In this document: positions 17,697 to 25,025 of the stretch, piece after piece
Layout: each line of letters starts with the position of its first letter
Numbering within the stretch: position 1 is the stretch's first letter
Source: Sphingobium psychrophilum
Lineage (GTDB): Bacteria > Pseudomonadota > Alphaproteobacteria > Sphingomonadales > Sphingomonadaceae
Direction: 5' to 3'
Length of the DNA stretch: 64,000 bases
Assembly (NCBI RefSeq): GCF_012927105.1
Contig: NZ_JABBFV010000025.1
Location: forward strand, 1-64,000
Translations under genes and position numbers: made by a program
The notes under the pieces: generated by a model
What the model was told of the DNA's origin: nothing
Seen by the model: the letters and a program-made list of their open reading frames with translations, nothing else
The model's database searches: none

Positions 17697-19359
17697 CCTC
17701 CGGACGCAATTTCTCCGGTCTGCTCAGGGCATCGAGGCATGCCGCACGATCCAGAAGACCTTGGGCCGCGAGTTGGCCATCCGCGAGCATGGACCTGATG
17801 ACGCCGATGTTACGCATGAAGCCCGCTTCGAAAAGCTGGCCGAATGATCCCTTTGTCCGGCGCGCTATGATCTCATCTGGCAACATTCGGCGGAAAGCCT
17901 CACGCACGAGCGACCGATCAACGCCTTTGTGCGACCAGCGCCAAACCGGGATGGAAAGGCAATATTCCATAAGTGGTTGGGAGAGTAGCGGATAAATAGT
18001 GGGGCGCCCGCCGATGTTGAGAAACTCGGTGAAATGAATGGCCTCCAGCGTCGCCGCGATATGTTGACGCTTTCCCGGACGCCGCTTGCCGCCGCGCTCA
18101 ATCCACGGATGAACGGGCAAGGCGTCGGCATTCTTCTCGCCTAGAAATCGCACGTCCACCCTGTGGGCAAATGGGCGATGCGCAAAGACCCCATGCCTGA
18201 TTGAGCGCGCCAATATCTGCCACATGTCGCAGCCGGTCATCCGCGTCAGGTTGGATATGGTTGACCGATATTTCGCGCCGAAGCCGGTATCCAGGAGACA
18301 GTCGGTAGCAGGATAGGAAGAATGGATGAAGGCGAAGATATTGTCACCGCCTCCCCCGCTGAAATGGGCGTCCGCTAAGCAGACGTCGGCGACGTCGGCG
18401 GAGGCTCTGTCGATTGCCTGCGTAAAGGCGCTCGATAACGGTCTTGGCTTGGCCGAGGCTAGCGATCTACTGTAATCAATGTCATGAACCTTGAGCAATA
18501 CTTGATGGAGCGGGAAACCGTACATGCCAGCGACCGCCGCCGCATAGCTTCTCTCATCTCCCCTCCCTGTGCCAAAGACGGCATTCAAACAGTTCACATC
18601 CGACTCGTGTGCCCTGAGCGACGCAGCAATGACCGAGGAATCCAGACCTCCAGACAGACCCAGTAAAGGGCGAGGAAAGCGCCGCGCCCAGGCGGTAGTT
18701 GCATTTTCGATCTCGCGCTTCAGTCGATCCGCAATCGCCTCGACAGGCTTTTCGATCAGATTTGCTTCAATCTGCGGAATCCACCTTGGCTTGCATGTCA
18801 GCCTATCAGCCGACCATGTGACGCACAAACCCGGCAAAAGCTCAGACACGCTGTGAAGACAGGTCTCGTTCGTTCGTACCATGGGATTGCGCAGATGCCT
18901 TGCCAGGATGGACCAGTCGGGATCGGGCACCCCAGCCTCAACGAACAGCCGATCTGCGTCATGCGCGACGTGAAGCTGACCGATATCCTGGCGATAATAG
19001 CATGGGACTTGGCCAGACGGATCTCGGACCAGTTCAACATGTCCAGTCGGGGCATGGTGAAGGACAGCGACATACCGCCCCCAATAGTCCACGAGCAGCG
19101 CCTGAATCGGATCCTGCTCCCGTAGAATCTGCGAGAAATCGCTCGGCGACACAATTCGATTTGCGGTCCTGTCGAATAGATTGCCCAATAACAGCAAATG
19201 GCGGCCGCGATCGTCGACAGCTTCATAGCGATCAAGGTCGCTGGACAGGCTCTTCAGGGAGACCGGCGTCTCTGCATTCCCCACCCCACTCTCCACGGGA
19301 CCAGGAAAACTCGAAGCCGCAGGCCGAATGTCGATCGCGAAAGAATAGAAGCTGCTCAT
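17632..19359 (-). CDS. Lasso peptide cyclase (asparagine synthetase-like, C protein)
   Basis: A 575-aa ATP-dependent macrolactam synthetase. It adenylates the ring-acid side chain of the core peptide and joins it to the new N-terminal amine. An N-terminal Ntn-like glutamine-amidotransferase-type half, lacking a terminal catalytic Cys, is followed by the asparagine-synthetase half with the PP-loop SGGLDSS at residues 236-242. A second acidic signature, HFSGGGGDNIFAF, and a C-terminal RRTKGSFGQ typical of these cyclases follow. The start at 19359 overlaps the B-gene stop (ATGA). The frame is open to 19500, but that would overlap the B gene extensively. Confidence 0.9.
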   Translation of the reverse strand: MSSFYSFAIDIRPAASSFPGPVESGVGNAETPVSLKSLSSDLDRYEAVDDRGRHLLLLGNLFDRTANRIVSPSDFSQILREQDPIQALLVDYWGRYVAVLHHAPTGHVELVRDPSGQVPCYYRQDIGQLHVAHDADRLFVEAGVPDPDWSILARHLRNPMVRTNETCLHSVSELLPGLCVTWSADRLTCKPRWIPQIEANLIEKPVEAIADRLKREIENATTAWARRFPRPLLGLSGGLDSSVIAASLRAHESDVNCLNAVFGTGRGDERSYAAAVAGMYGFPLHQVLLKVHDIDYSRSLASAKPRPLSSAFTQAIDRASADVADVCLADAHFSGGGGDNIFAFIHSSYPATDCLLDTGFGAKYRSTISNLTRMTGCDMWQILARSIRHGVFAHRPFAHRVDVRFLGEKNADALPVHPWIERGGKRRPGKRQHIAATLEAIHFTEFLNIGGRPTIYPLLSQPLMEYCLSIPVWRWSHKGVDRSLVREAFRRMLPDEIIARRTKGSFGQLFEAGFMRNIGVIRSMLADGQLAAQGLLDRAACLDALSRPEKLRPEVMSRLALFVDAEAWLAGRSAR

Positions 19360-20021
19360 TTGATGCCTCTGATCACCGTATAAGGGGCGATGCCCTCCAG
19401 CGTGTCGTTCAGCACGATGTCGTCGACCTGAAGCCAGCAATGCGCCGAGAATGGATGAAGCCTCACCCCGACAATCATGTCGGTATCCACGCCATAACAC
19501 GCCAGAAAATATTTGAGTGCTCGTGTGCGGCTAACGCAGTTCAGCCGGAGCGGCAGCAGCCGCTCCGCGCACGACATGGCCTCAAGCAGATCAACAATCT
19601 GGGCCCGGCCAGAAGCGTTCGCCCGCAATTTCCACCAGCGCGCTTCAAGCCCGAACGTGAACAATGCTTTCGGGCGATATATCTGCTTGAAACGCGTGGC
19701 GAGCAAAATAGCCATCGCCCGCACCAGGGTTTGCCGGCGGACCGAGACGTCCGGCAGAAGAGGCGCATCACGCGCTGGCAACTGAATATTTGGCAACGCC
19801 AGGCCTGTTGCGTCCGCAACGTCGGTGACCAATATCCCGGCGTCTATGAAATAGCGCAAAGCCGGTTTCGCCTCGGGGCCATGATCCTCGATGAGGCAAT
19901 CTGAAAAGGCGGCGGTCTTTGCAGGACTGAGAGCAAAATAGCGATCGGCCGTGAGATCGAGGAAGACGGCCTGCCCTTCGGTCACACAATAGGCAAGGCC
20001 CGGCCGCAGCATGACCAGCAT
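19356..20021 (-). CDS. Lasso peptide B protein: RRE fused to leader protease
   Basis: A 221-aa maturation protein. The N-terminal PqqD-like RiPP recognition element (residues about 1-70; FLDLTADRYFALSPAKTAAF) binds the leader. The C-terminal transglutaminase-like cysteine protease removes it, with triad C162 (RLNCVSRTRALKYFL), H194 (PFSAHCWLQVD) and D206 (VLNDTLEG). Both functions in one chain is the proteobacterial arrangement; Gram-positive clusters split them into B1 and B2. It follows the precursor gene across a hairpin and overlaps the cyclase gene by 4 bases. Confidence 0.9.
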   Translation of the reverse strand: MLVMLRPGLAYCVTEGQAVFLDLTADRYFALSPAKTAAFSDCLIEDHGPEAKPALRYFIDAGILVTDVADATGLALPNIQLPARDAPLLPDVSVRRQTLVRAMAILLATRFKQIYRPKALFTFGLEARWWKLRANASGRAQIVDLLEAMSCAERLLPLRLNCVSRTRALKYFLACYGVDTDMIVGVRLHPFSAHCWLQVDDIVLNDTLEGIAPYTVIRGIK

Positions 20022-20052
20022 GGGGCAAAGCTCCCGTAAAATTCTTGAATAT

Positions 20053-20082
20053 GACCCGGCGCGCTAAAACGCGCGCCGGGTC
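20053..20082 (-). terminator. Strong stem-loop between lasso precursor and B gene
   Basis: GACCCGGCGCG at 20053-20063 pairs perfectly with CGCGCCGGGTC at 20072-20082 around an 8-nt loop. It lies 6 bases beyond the precursor stop and 31 bases before the B-gene start. No U-run follows. It is best read as an attenuator or 3' stabiliser that yields more precursor mRNA than enzyme mRNA, as known for other lasso operons. Confidence 0.7.
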
Positions 20083-20088
20083 GACCGA

Positions 20089-20220
20089 TTATTCGTCGAG
20101 AATGCCGGTCTGCTGCTGACCAGCGGGATTGTCCTGATCGACCAGGCCAATGCCCTGCGTTTCGGCGCTCGCGCCGCCCAGATCGATCATGTCACCCTCG
20201 ATATTTTCCAGATGTTCCAT
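20089..20220 (-). CDS. Lasso peptide precursor (43 aa), syanodin-like
   Basis: A short gene with a strong ribosome-binding site (GGAGGTTGTT-ATG). The leader, residues 1-22, ends in ETQ, so Thr is at the conserved -2 position. The core, residues 23-43, starts with Gly. Its predicted ring is GIGLVDQD, closed from Gly1 to Asp8, and the tail is NPAGQQQTGILDE. Core length, Asp8, the PAGQ motif and the GILD ending closely match syanodin I from Sphingobium yanoikuyae (recalled, not searched). Asp6 is an alternative acid but would give an unusually small ring. It heads the B and cyclase genes. No export transporter gene is nearby. Confidence 0.88.
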   Translation of the reverse strand: MEHLENIEGDMIDLGGASAETQGIGLVDQDNPAGQQQTGILDE

Positions 20221-20380
20221 AACAACCTCCATCTTCAAAAAAGCTACCAAGTGGCAGCGACGAGAAGTTTAGGTGGCAGCTCAACATATTGGCGATCTTA
20301 TAAGCTCTCAATATGCGCGCTAATCTGTTGGTCGCTGGCGTACGCCAACAAGCTTTGTTGCATGATTGGGAAATCTAATT
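20221..20380 (-). promoter_or_regulatory. Control region of the lasso operon
   Basis: The 160 bases between the GntR gene and the precursor contain two direct repeats GTGGCAGC (20251-20258 and 20273-20280, exactly 22 bp apart). An inverted repeat CATATTG/CAATATG (20285-20291 and 20309-20315) frames a TATAAG-like box (about 20298-20303 on the plus strand). These are plausible operator and promoter elements for the two regulators encoded just upstream. Confidence 0.5.
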
Positions 20381-21031
20381 TCATTTCGGCGTGTTAAAAC
20401 TGGATATATTCGATAGGATCTGATGCGCGACAATCGAAGCCCGCCTTATTCGGCGTCGGTGATAGGCCCAGATAGCCTCCCGGACGGCCGCATCGCGACC
20501 GATCTCTGTCAGGTTCCAGATCGACAGCAGTTCTTCTTGGACATTGTCGAAAACAAGCGGCTCATGGAGTCTCGCGATAGCCAATCTGTCACCTGCCATG
20601 ATGATTGCGCGTGCATGGACCGCATTTTTGGGTCGGCTTCCGATAAAGGAAAACAGGTTATTGGCCGCATCACGTAATTCGCGGGGATGAAAGGGCCCAT
20701 GCCGGTCGAGCGCCTTGATAGGTTCGAGATCACCTTGGAATGGCGCCTTGGCCTTGAGCGCATGTCGCACCAGATATCCGTGCCAGGTGTAGAGATCACG
20801 CAGCATATCGGCAGTAACAGGCGGCACAACAAAACCGCCGCCCTGGTTCGATACCAGGATTTGCTCACCAACGAGTTGGTGGGCGCTATCGCGTACGGGT
20901 GATATACTGACACCATAATGATCGGCGAGCGCCTGCACGACAAGCGGCGCGCCTGGTCTCAATATACCGTCCAGAATATCCTGCTTGAGCCGCCGGTAAA
21001 TGCGATCGGCGGTGATCGGTTCGGCAGACAT
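20381..21031 (-). CDS. GntR-family transcriptional regulator (FadR/FCD-like)
   Basis: A 216-aa repressor-type regulator. The N-terminal winged helix-turn-helix is clear: IYRRLKQDILDGILRPGAPL, ALADHYGVSISPVRDSAHQL, then LVSNQGGGFVVPPVT. The C-terminal two-thirds is helical, as in FCD ligand-binding domains (RDLYTWHGYLVRHALKA, then many helices with His and Arg). It lies on the same strand immediately upstream of the lasso precursor, with a 160-base control region between, so it probably controls that operon. Its own start is 14 bases from the XRE gene stop. Confidence 0.82.
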   Translation of the reverse strand: MSAEPITADRIYRRLKQDILDGILRPGAPLVVQALADHYGVSISPVRDSAHQLVGEQILVSNQGGGFVVPPVTADMLRDLYTWHGYLVRHALKAKAPFQGDLEPIKALDRHGPFHPRELRDAANNLFSFIGSRPKNAVHARAIIMAGDRLAIARLHEPLVFDNVQEELLSIWNLTEIGRDAAVREAIWAYHRRRIRRASIVAHQILSNISSFNTPK

Positions 21032-21045
21032 TGCGCGACAAGCCC

Positions 21046-21459
21046 TTATTCCTGATCGCCCGCATCTGTAAAAAAGGAGGCTCTGCGCCTGCTGATCGTG
21101 CTGGACGAATGTTCATAAATGAGAGCGATGCAGCGATCCTCCAGCTCGGACAGGTCCTCGTCGAGAAGCAGTTCCTGGGGGATCGACATTTTTCGCTCCA
21201 TGAGAAGAAGCGGGATCATGATATGAGCCGTCGATAGCCCCAGCCGGTGTGCACATGCCAAATGCTCGTCCAGCTTGGATTTTGGATTGCCCGCCTCAAT
21301 CTCCCGCAACCATCTAACACTAACCCCGGCGGCGCGAGCCAGCTGGGGCTGAGTGATCCGGTCACGTCGGCGGCGCTCTTCGATGCGCTTGCCGGAAATC
21401 TCCTTGATCGTGGAGAGAACCAGCCCGTCATCCTTGGTCTGAAGTTTTCGAGTCTGCAT
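21046..21459 (-). CDS. XRE-family helix-turn-helix regulator
   Basis: A 137-aa DNA-binding protein with a Cro/CI-type domain at residues about 24-80 (RIEERRRRDRITQPQLARAA, GVSVRWLREIEAGNPKSKLD, HLACAHRLGL). The C-terminal helical tail has no recognisable ligand domain. It is followed closely by the GntR gene on the same strand, and both appear to be part of the lasso transcription unit or its control. Function beyond DNA binding is unknown. Confidence 0.8.
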   Translation of the reverse strand: MQTRKLQTKDDGLVLSTIKEISGKRIEERRRRDRITQPQLARAAGVSVRWLREIEAGNPKSKLDEHLACAHRLGLSTAHIMIPLLLMERKMSIPQELLLDEDLSELEDRCIALIYEHSSSTISRRRASFFTDAGDQE

Positions 21460-21618
21460 GTACAGGCACCCCCGGACATTGTCTCGAAACTCCCAATGGC
21501 ACTTACCCGATTACGATAGGCTATGCATTTTGCTCATGCGGTCAAAGGCTATCGTTCTCAATCTGAGACGAATTTTCTCCTGTCATTCCAGGTATCACGA
21601 ATGAACAGTCATCCTTTT

Positions 21619-22032
21619 TCATGCTGATTGAGGCCGGCGCAACAGCGCACATAGGCGACGCATATCCCTTTCGCTGGCGACGCTCATATGACTTACGGCT
21701 GCGACATACACGGTGCTGAGAGGCGGCGCATACATAGCACCGGCCCGCGAGACCTTCTCTCTGATTTCTCGGGCCAAGCTTCCCAGCTCCTGCGGTGCCC
21801 CTACATAATGCTGCATAGTCCCCGAAAGGCGCGCAATATCGGGATCGGCAAGGTCGGCAACCATTTCGTCAAGGTCCCGAGCGGCTAGCAGCGTGACGGC
21901 CGCATGCAAGGTATTGCCGTACGACAAAAGATCATGAGCGGCGGTGCAGAACCGTGAATGACACTGCAAGAAAAGGCTTAGCCCGCACTCGGACATTGTC
22001 AGCCTGTAACTTCGTGTCGCCTGCGCGGCCAT
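21619..22032 (-). CDS. Hypothetical 137-aa protein near the transfer operon
   Basis: No family recognised. The sequence is soluble and helical (SLFLQCHSRFCTAAHDLL, then AAVTLLAARDLDEMVADLAD) with several cysteines. The start was set at the ATG at 22032 (MAAQATRSY), preceded by GGAAAGGAGGC-type bases; the frame is open to 22077. It is transcribed away from the conjugation operon, whose leader repeats begin 110 bases further on. It could be a small regulator of that operon, which is only positional inference. Confidence 0.5.
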   Translation of the reverse strand: MAAQATRSYRLTMSECGLSLFLQCHSRFCTAAHDLLSYGNTLHAAVTLLAARDLDEMVADLADPDIARLSGTMQHYVGAPQELGSLAREIREKVSRAGAMYAPPLSTVYVAAVSHMSVASERDMRRLCALLRRPQSA

Positions 22033-22392
22033 AGATGCCTCCTTTCCCCGCGGTGGCCCAACGAATTGAGCCCGCATGCCCGTTGAAAATACGCCGTGCC
22101 CAGCCGTGGGAGCAGCGTGGGATCAAAGCATTGTGAACGGCCCATCGGCACTGACGTGCCCATTCGGCATGATGTTGCCTGATCGCGGCATCTCACTGCC
22201 TTCCAGCGGCACGTCACTACCCTGCACCGGCACGACATTGCCCTGGCCATTGCAGGGCTGGGGAAGCTTGGACAACGATCCATTTCAACGGACCGGTGAT
22301 GGCAAGTCTACCCGAACGAACGAAGCTCCCCGGTCACACAGTCCCTTCATCCAGGCGGCCAATGGCCGCTCTAGTCCAAGGAGGTATGAACC
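22033..22392. other. Gap upstream of the conjugation operon
   Basis: About 360 bases that should hold the promoter of the long transfer operon. The chief feature is the 21-bp tandem repeat at 22146-22248. Frames on both strands read through the repeats (a GxxLPxx heptad on the plus strand), but none has a convincing start, so I treat the stretch as regulatory. Confidence 0.5.
22146..22248. repeat. 21-bp tandem repeat array (5 degenerate units)
   Basis: CGGCA begins at 22146, 22165, 22186, 22207 and 22228, so the periods are 19, 21, 21 and 21. Each unit reads CGGCAC/T, a variable centre with ACT or ATT, then GCC or ACC. The length and position, just ahead of a transfer operon, resemble iterons or arrays of regulator sites. 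Confidence 0.65.
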
Positions 22393-22674
22393 ATGGCCAG
22401 CGGATTCCCAAACAGGCCACCGACCTTCGTCATTCTTATGGCCGTCACTATGCCCTCCATTGCGGCTCCAAAACAAGAGGCCTTCGTCCGATCAACCCGC
22501 GCCGTAGACAGGGCGACACGCGTCATCCGCAACGTCGGCGGCGACTATGCGATCATAGCAGCCACGCCGCGGCGGCAATTGGCCCGGCCGACAACAGTGC
22601 CGATCGGACGATCCATCGGCATTGACGCCGCGCTTTTCTCGCTCAATTCCAGGAAACCGGAGCAACGCCCATGA
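22393..22674 (+). CDS. Small secreted protein, first gene of the transfer operon
   Basis: A 93-aa protein with a signal-peptide-like N-terminus (PTFVILMAVTMPSIAAP), then a basic mature part (VRSTRAVDRATRVIRNVGG). A strong ribosome-binding site AAGGAGG lies about 9 bases before the ATG. The stop overlaps the DsbC-like gene start (ATGA at 22671-22674), supporting a real gene. Family unknown; by position it belongs to the type IV secretion operon and acts in or across the periplasm. Confidence 0.65.
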   Translation: MASGFPNRPPTFVILMAVTMPSIAAPKQEAFVRSTRAVDRATRVIRNVGGDYAIIAATPRRQLARPTTVPIGRSIGIDAALFSLNSRKPEQRP

Positions 22675-23477
22675 CGGTCACATCTCACCCGCTGTCGCTG
22701 TTCGCTTTGCTCGCAGGAGCCGCATTGGCCGTATCGCCCAGCCTAGCAATCGCAGACCCAGCCGATGAGGCTGCGATACTAAGGGCAGCCGCATCAGAAG
22801 CCGAGGCGAAGCTCCATCAGACCTTTACGAATCTTCAGTTCGAGGATTTTGCCGTGGCTCCCGTCACGGGTCAGTTGTATCAGGCAAGCGCCAGAGGCCG
22901 CATCATCTACTATGCGCCGCAAAGTGAGCATCTTTTGTTCGCTACGGTCTACGACCGCAACGGCGTCAACCTGACCGCGCTGGCGCAGGAACAGGGCGCC
23001 ACGCGCCGCCTCAAGGCCATCGACCCTGCCAAGGCATTGGCGATCGGCCCTGCAGATGCGCCCACGGTCATAGAATTCACCGACCCGGATTGTCCCTACT
23101 GCCAGGCGCTCGACCGCTTCTGGAGCGCCAAAGCCGCCGAGGGCAAGCCGGTAAGGCGTCTCATCTTCTTCGTGAGCGGCATCCATCCGACCGCTGCTGC
23201 CAAGGCCGAGCATATCCTATGCTCGACAGATCGCGAGGCGGCCTTCCGCGCGGCCTATTCAGGCCAGACACCGCCCGTCCTGCGCCAATGCGCGCAGGGC
23301 CGTGCCAAGGTTGCGGAGGACGCTGAACTGGTCGCCAAAGTGGGCGTGTCAGGGACGCCAACGCTGATCGCAGATGCCAAGCTCATATCGGGCTTTCAGC
23401 AGGCCGAACTCGACGCGTTCCTCCATCGGCACGCGAAGCCTGCGCTCGCAAAGGCAGTGTCCGATGCGCGGCGCTGA
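22671..23477 (+). CDS. dsbC: DsbC-like thiol:disulfide isomerase of the conjugation operon
   Basis: A 268-aa periplasmic disulfide isomerase. Signal peptide (SLFALLAGAALAVSPSLAIA), an N-terminal dimerisation part, then a thioredoxin-fold domain with active site CPYC at residues 141-144 (EFTDPDCPYCQAL) and the cis-proline loop VSGTPTLI. Such enzymes are regular members of F-type transfer loci, where TraU, TraN, TraH and TrbC have many disulfides. It overlaps the preceding gene by 4 bases. Confidence 0.88.
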   Translation: MTVTSHPLSLFALLAGAALAVSPSLAIADPADEAAILRAAASEAEAKLHQTFTNLQFEDFAVAPVTGQLYQASARGRIIYYAPQSEHLLFATVYDRNGVNLTALAQEQGATRRLKAIDPAKALAIGPADAPTVIEFTDPDCPYCQALDRFWSAKAAEGKPVRRLIFFVSGIHPTAAAKAEHILCSTDREAAFRAAYSGQTPPVLRQCAQGRAKVAEDAELVAKVGVSGTPTLIADAKLISGFQQAELDAFLHRHAKPALAKAVSDARR

Positions 23478-23673
23478 ACAGGCGCGCGTCATCGCGGCGG
23501 CGCACACTCTCATTGCGGAGGGCATCCGGCCCGGCCCCAACTGGCCTGCGCGGATGAACCAGGATGCCGGCGGCGGCGGGCTCATGGAGCCGTCCACCGA
23601 CGCCCCGGCCGACACCGATCTTCCTTCGATGCCGGCAGGCTTAGGTTGGACGGCTCCTTTTTGGAGCAATGCT

Positions 23674-23988
23674 ATGATGCAGAAATTTGGCAACAAGGTC
23701 CTGGCGGTGGCCAATGTCGGCCTCCCTTTAGGCGCGATGGCCCTGGTGGGTGGCCCGCTTCATGCCTTCTCGGCACCTGCCCAGGGCGATCTTGGTTACG
23801 ACATATACGATATCGTCGTGAACCAGGGCGTGAAAGGTCCGATGGGATTTGTGGGCGGCGTCGCTGCCTTCCTGTTCGGCGTCTCGCGCCTTTTCTCGAA
23901 TATCATGATCGGCATCCCGACCATCGTCGCGGCCGTCTGCCTCATCAAGGCCGACTCCATTCTCCAGACCTTCGGGATGGTCATCTGA
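23674..23988 (+). CDS. traA: Conjugative pilin (TraA-like)
   Basis: A 104-aa propilin. The leader-like N-terminus ends near LHAFSA, followed by mature pilin with two hydrophobic helices (MGFVGGVAAFLFGVSRLFS and IMIGIPTIVAAVCLIKA) joined by a short loop, as in F and VirB2 pilins. The start at 23674 (or 23677) is favoured by GGAGC about 9 bases upstream. The frame is open much further back, through 23467 and 23584, so a longer leader cannot be excluded. The position between DsbC and TraL matches F-type operons. Confidence 0.78.
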   Translation: MMQKFGNKVLAVANVGLPLGAMALVGGPLHAFSAPAQGDLGYDIYDIVVNQGVKGPMGFVGGVAAFLFGVSRLFSNIMIGIPTIVAAVCLIKADSILQTFGMVI

Positions 23989-23996
23989 GACGCGAA

Positions 23997-24036
23997 GGTG
24001 GGGCAGGCACCTGGCTGACCAGGCGCTTCCCCCACC
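23997..24036 (+). terminator. Long hairpin after the pilin gene
   Basis: 23997-24014 pairs with 24019-24036 around a CTGA loop, with only two internal mismatches (outer stem GGTGGGG/CCCCACC, inner CCTGG/CCAGG). It follows the pilin stop by 9 bases and has no U-run. It probably stabilises the abundant pilin mRNA or lowers downstream expression. Confidence 0.65.
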
Positions 24037-24117
24037 GGCAACAGGCTGGGGACCGATGGTCGGTTCCTGGAAAATGATACCTTTGAAGGTGTCATGAAGC
24101 CAAGAGGAGAAGGGCAG

Positions 24118-24384
24118 ATGAACGAACGCCTTCCGCAATATCTGCATCGGCCCGTCCAGATCCTGTGGTTTGGATCGGACGAGTTTCTGCTCGCGACCTC
24201 GATCATTTTCGTGGCCGCGATCGTGGGCGGACTTGTCGGCTGGGCGCTGATCGCTGCCCTTCTCCTTTTCATCCCGTGGAAGCGGAACAAGCCCAAGGGC
24301 TATCTCCCCCATCTCGCCTGGCGCTGGGGTCTTGTTTCCTTTCCTTATTATCCGGGTCCCACCCAGACCCGCTTCTTCGAGTGA
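24118..24384 (+). CDS. traL: TraL, type IV secretion inner-membrane protein
   Basis: An 88-aa protein of the TraL (VirB3-like) family. A short polar N-terminus (MNERLPQYLHRPVQILWFG) precedes a hydrophobic double segment (LLATSIIFVAAIVGGLVGW, then ALIAALLLFIPW) and a conserved C-terminus KGYLPHLAWRWG. The start at 24118 has GAGGAGAAGG in front; the frame is open to 24094. The gene order pilin-L-E-K-B is the F-type order. Confidence 0.9.
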   Translation: MNERLPQYLHRPVQILWFGSDEFLLATSIIFVAAIVGGLVGWALIAALLLFIPWKRNKPKGYLPHLAWRWGLVSFPYYPGPTQTRFFE

Positions 24385-24389
24385 GCGCC

Positions 24390-25025
24390 ATGAGCATGTT
24401 CGGGCACAAAAAGACGGACGAGGATCCGCTGCTGGGCAAACCGGCCAGCTACGGCATCCATCGCTACCTGCAGGGCTCGGCGAACCTGTTCGAGGAGAAC
24501 CGCCTGCTCAAGGTCGCCATTGCGGGCATGTTCGGCGTCACCGCCGTGCTGGGCGTGGTCATCTACACGACCAACCAGAATGCCCGGACCGTGATCGTCC
24601 CGTTCGGAGCCACCGGCGATCTTCACGTTTCGGGCAATACACCGTCCGAAGCCTATATCGTCGCCATGACGCGCAACATCGTCGCGCTGTCGGGCACCTG
24701 GTCGGCTTACTCGGCCGATCGGCAGTTCCAGGAGCTGTTGGGGCTCGTTCACCCGTCCGCCTATGGCGCGATGCGCGACAGCCTCAACGCCATGCTCGAT
24801 GAACTGGCGAACAACCCGACGCTGTCGATCGCCACCTATATCCGGGGCGATCAGCCGGTCCGCTGGACCGCCCATGAGATCGTCGTCCCGGTCGAGAAGG
24901 TCCGTGTCATCGGCGGCGTAATCCGCAAATTCCGGGGCATTTTACGCATCGGCTACGGCATCGAAAATGGCCGTTTCTGGCTGACGCGCCTTTCCGAGGA
25001 GCAATTCGATGTCGAAACACGCTAA
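24390..25025 (+). CDS. traE: TraE, inner-membrane assembly protein (VirB8-like)
   Basis: A 211-aa bitopic protein. Cytoplasmic N-terminus, one membrane helix (VAIAGMFGVTAVLGVVIYT at about residues 45-63), then a periplasmic domain with the TraE-typical SGTWSAYSADRQFQELLGLVHP region. In F-type systems TraE corresponds to VirB8 and helps assemble the pilus machine. The start is at 24390; the second ATG at 24396 is possible. It overlaps traK by 17 bases. Confidence 0.9.
   Translation: MSMFGHKKTDEDPLLGKPASYGIHRYLQGSANLFEENRLLKVAIAGMFGVTAVLGVVIYTTNQNARTVIVPFGATGDLHVSGNTPSEAYIVAMTRNIVALSGTWSAYSADRQFQELLGLVHPSAYGAMRDSLNAMLDELANNPTLSIATYIRGDQPVRWTAHEIVVPVEKVRVIGGVIRKFRGILRIGYGIENGRFWLTRLSEEQFDVETR

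Noticed and set aside
22146-22248. CRISPR array
   Set aside because: Units are 21 bp with no unique spacers of 30 or so bases between identical repeats and no cas genes; a degenerate tandem repeat fits better.
22076-22507. 143-aa plus-strand ORF with GxxLPxx heptads
   Set aside because: No ribosome-binding site, low-complexity Pro/Ser composition, and it runs into the well-supported gene at 22393. The heptads follow from the 21-bp DNA repeat.
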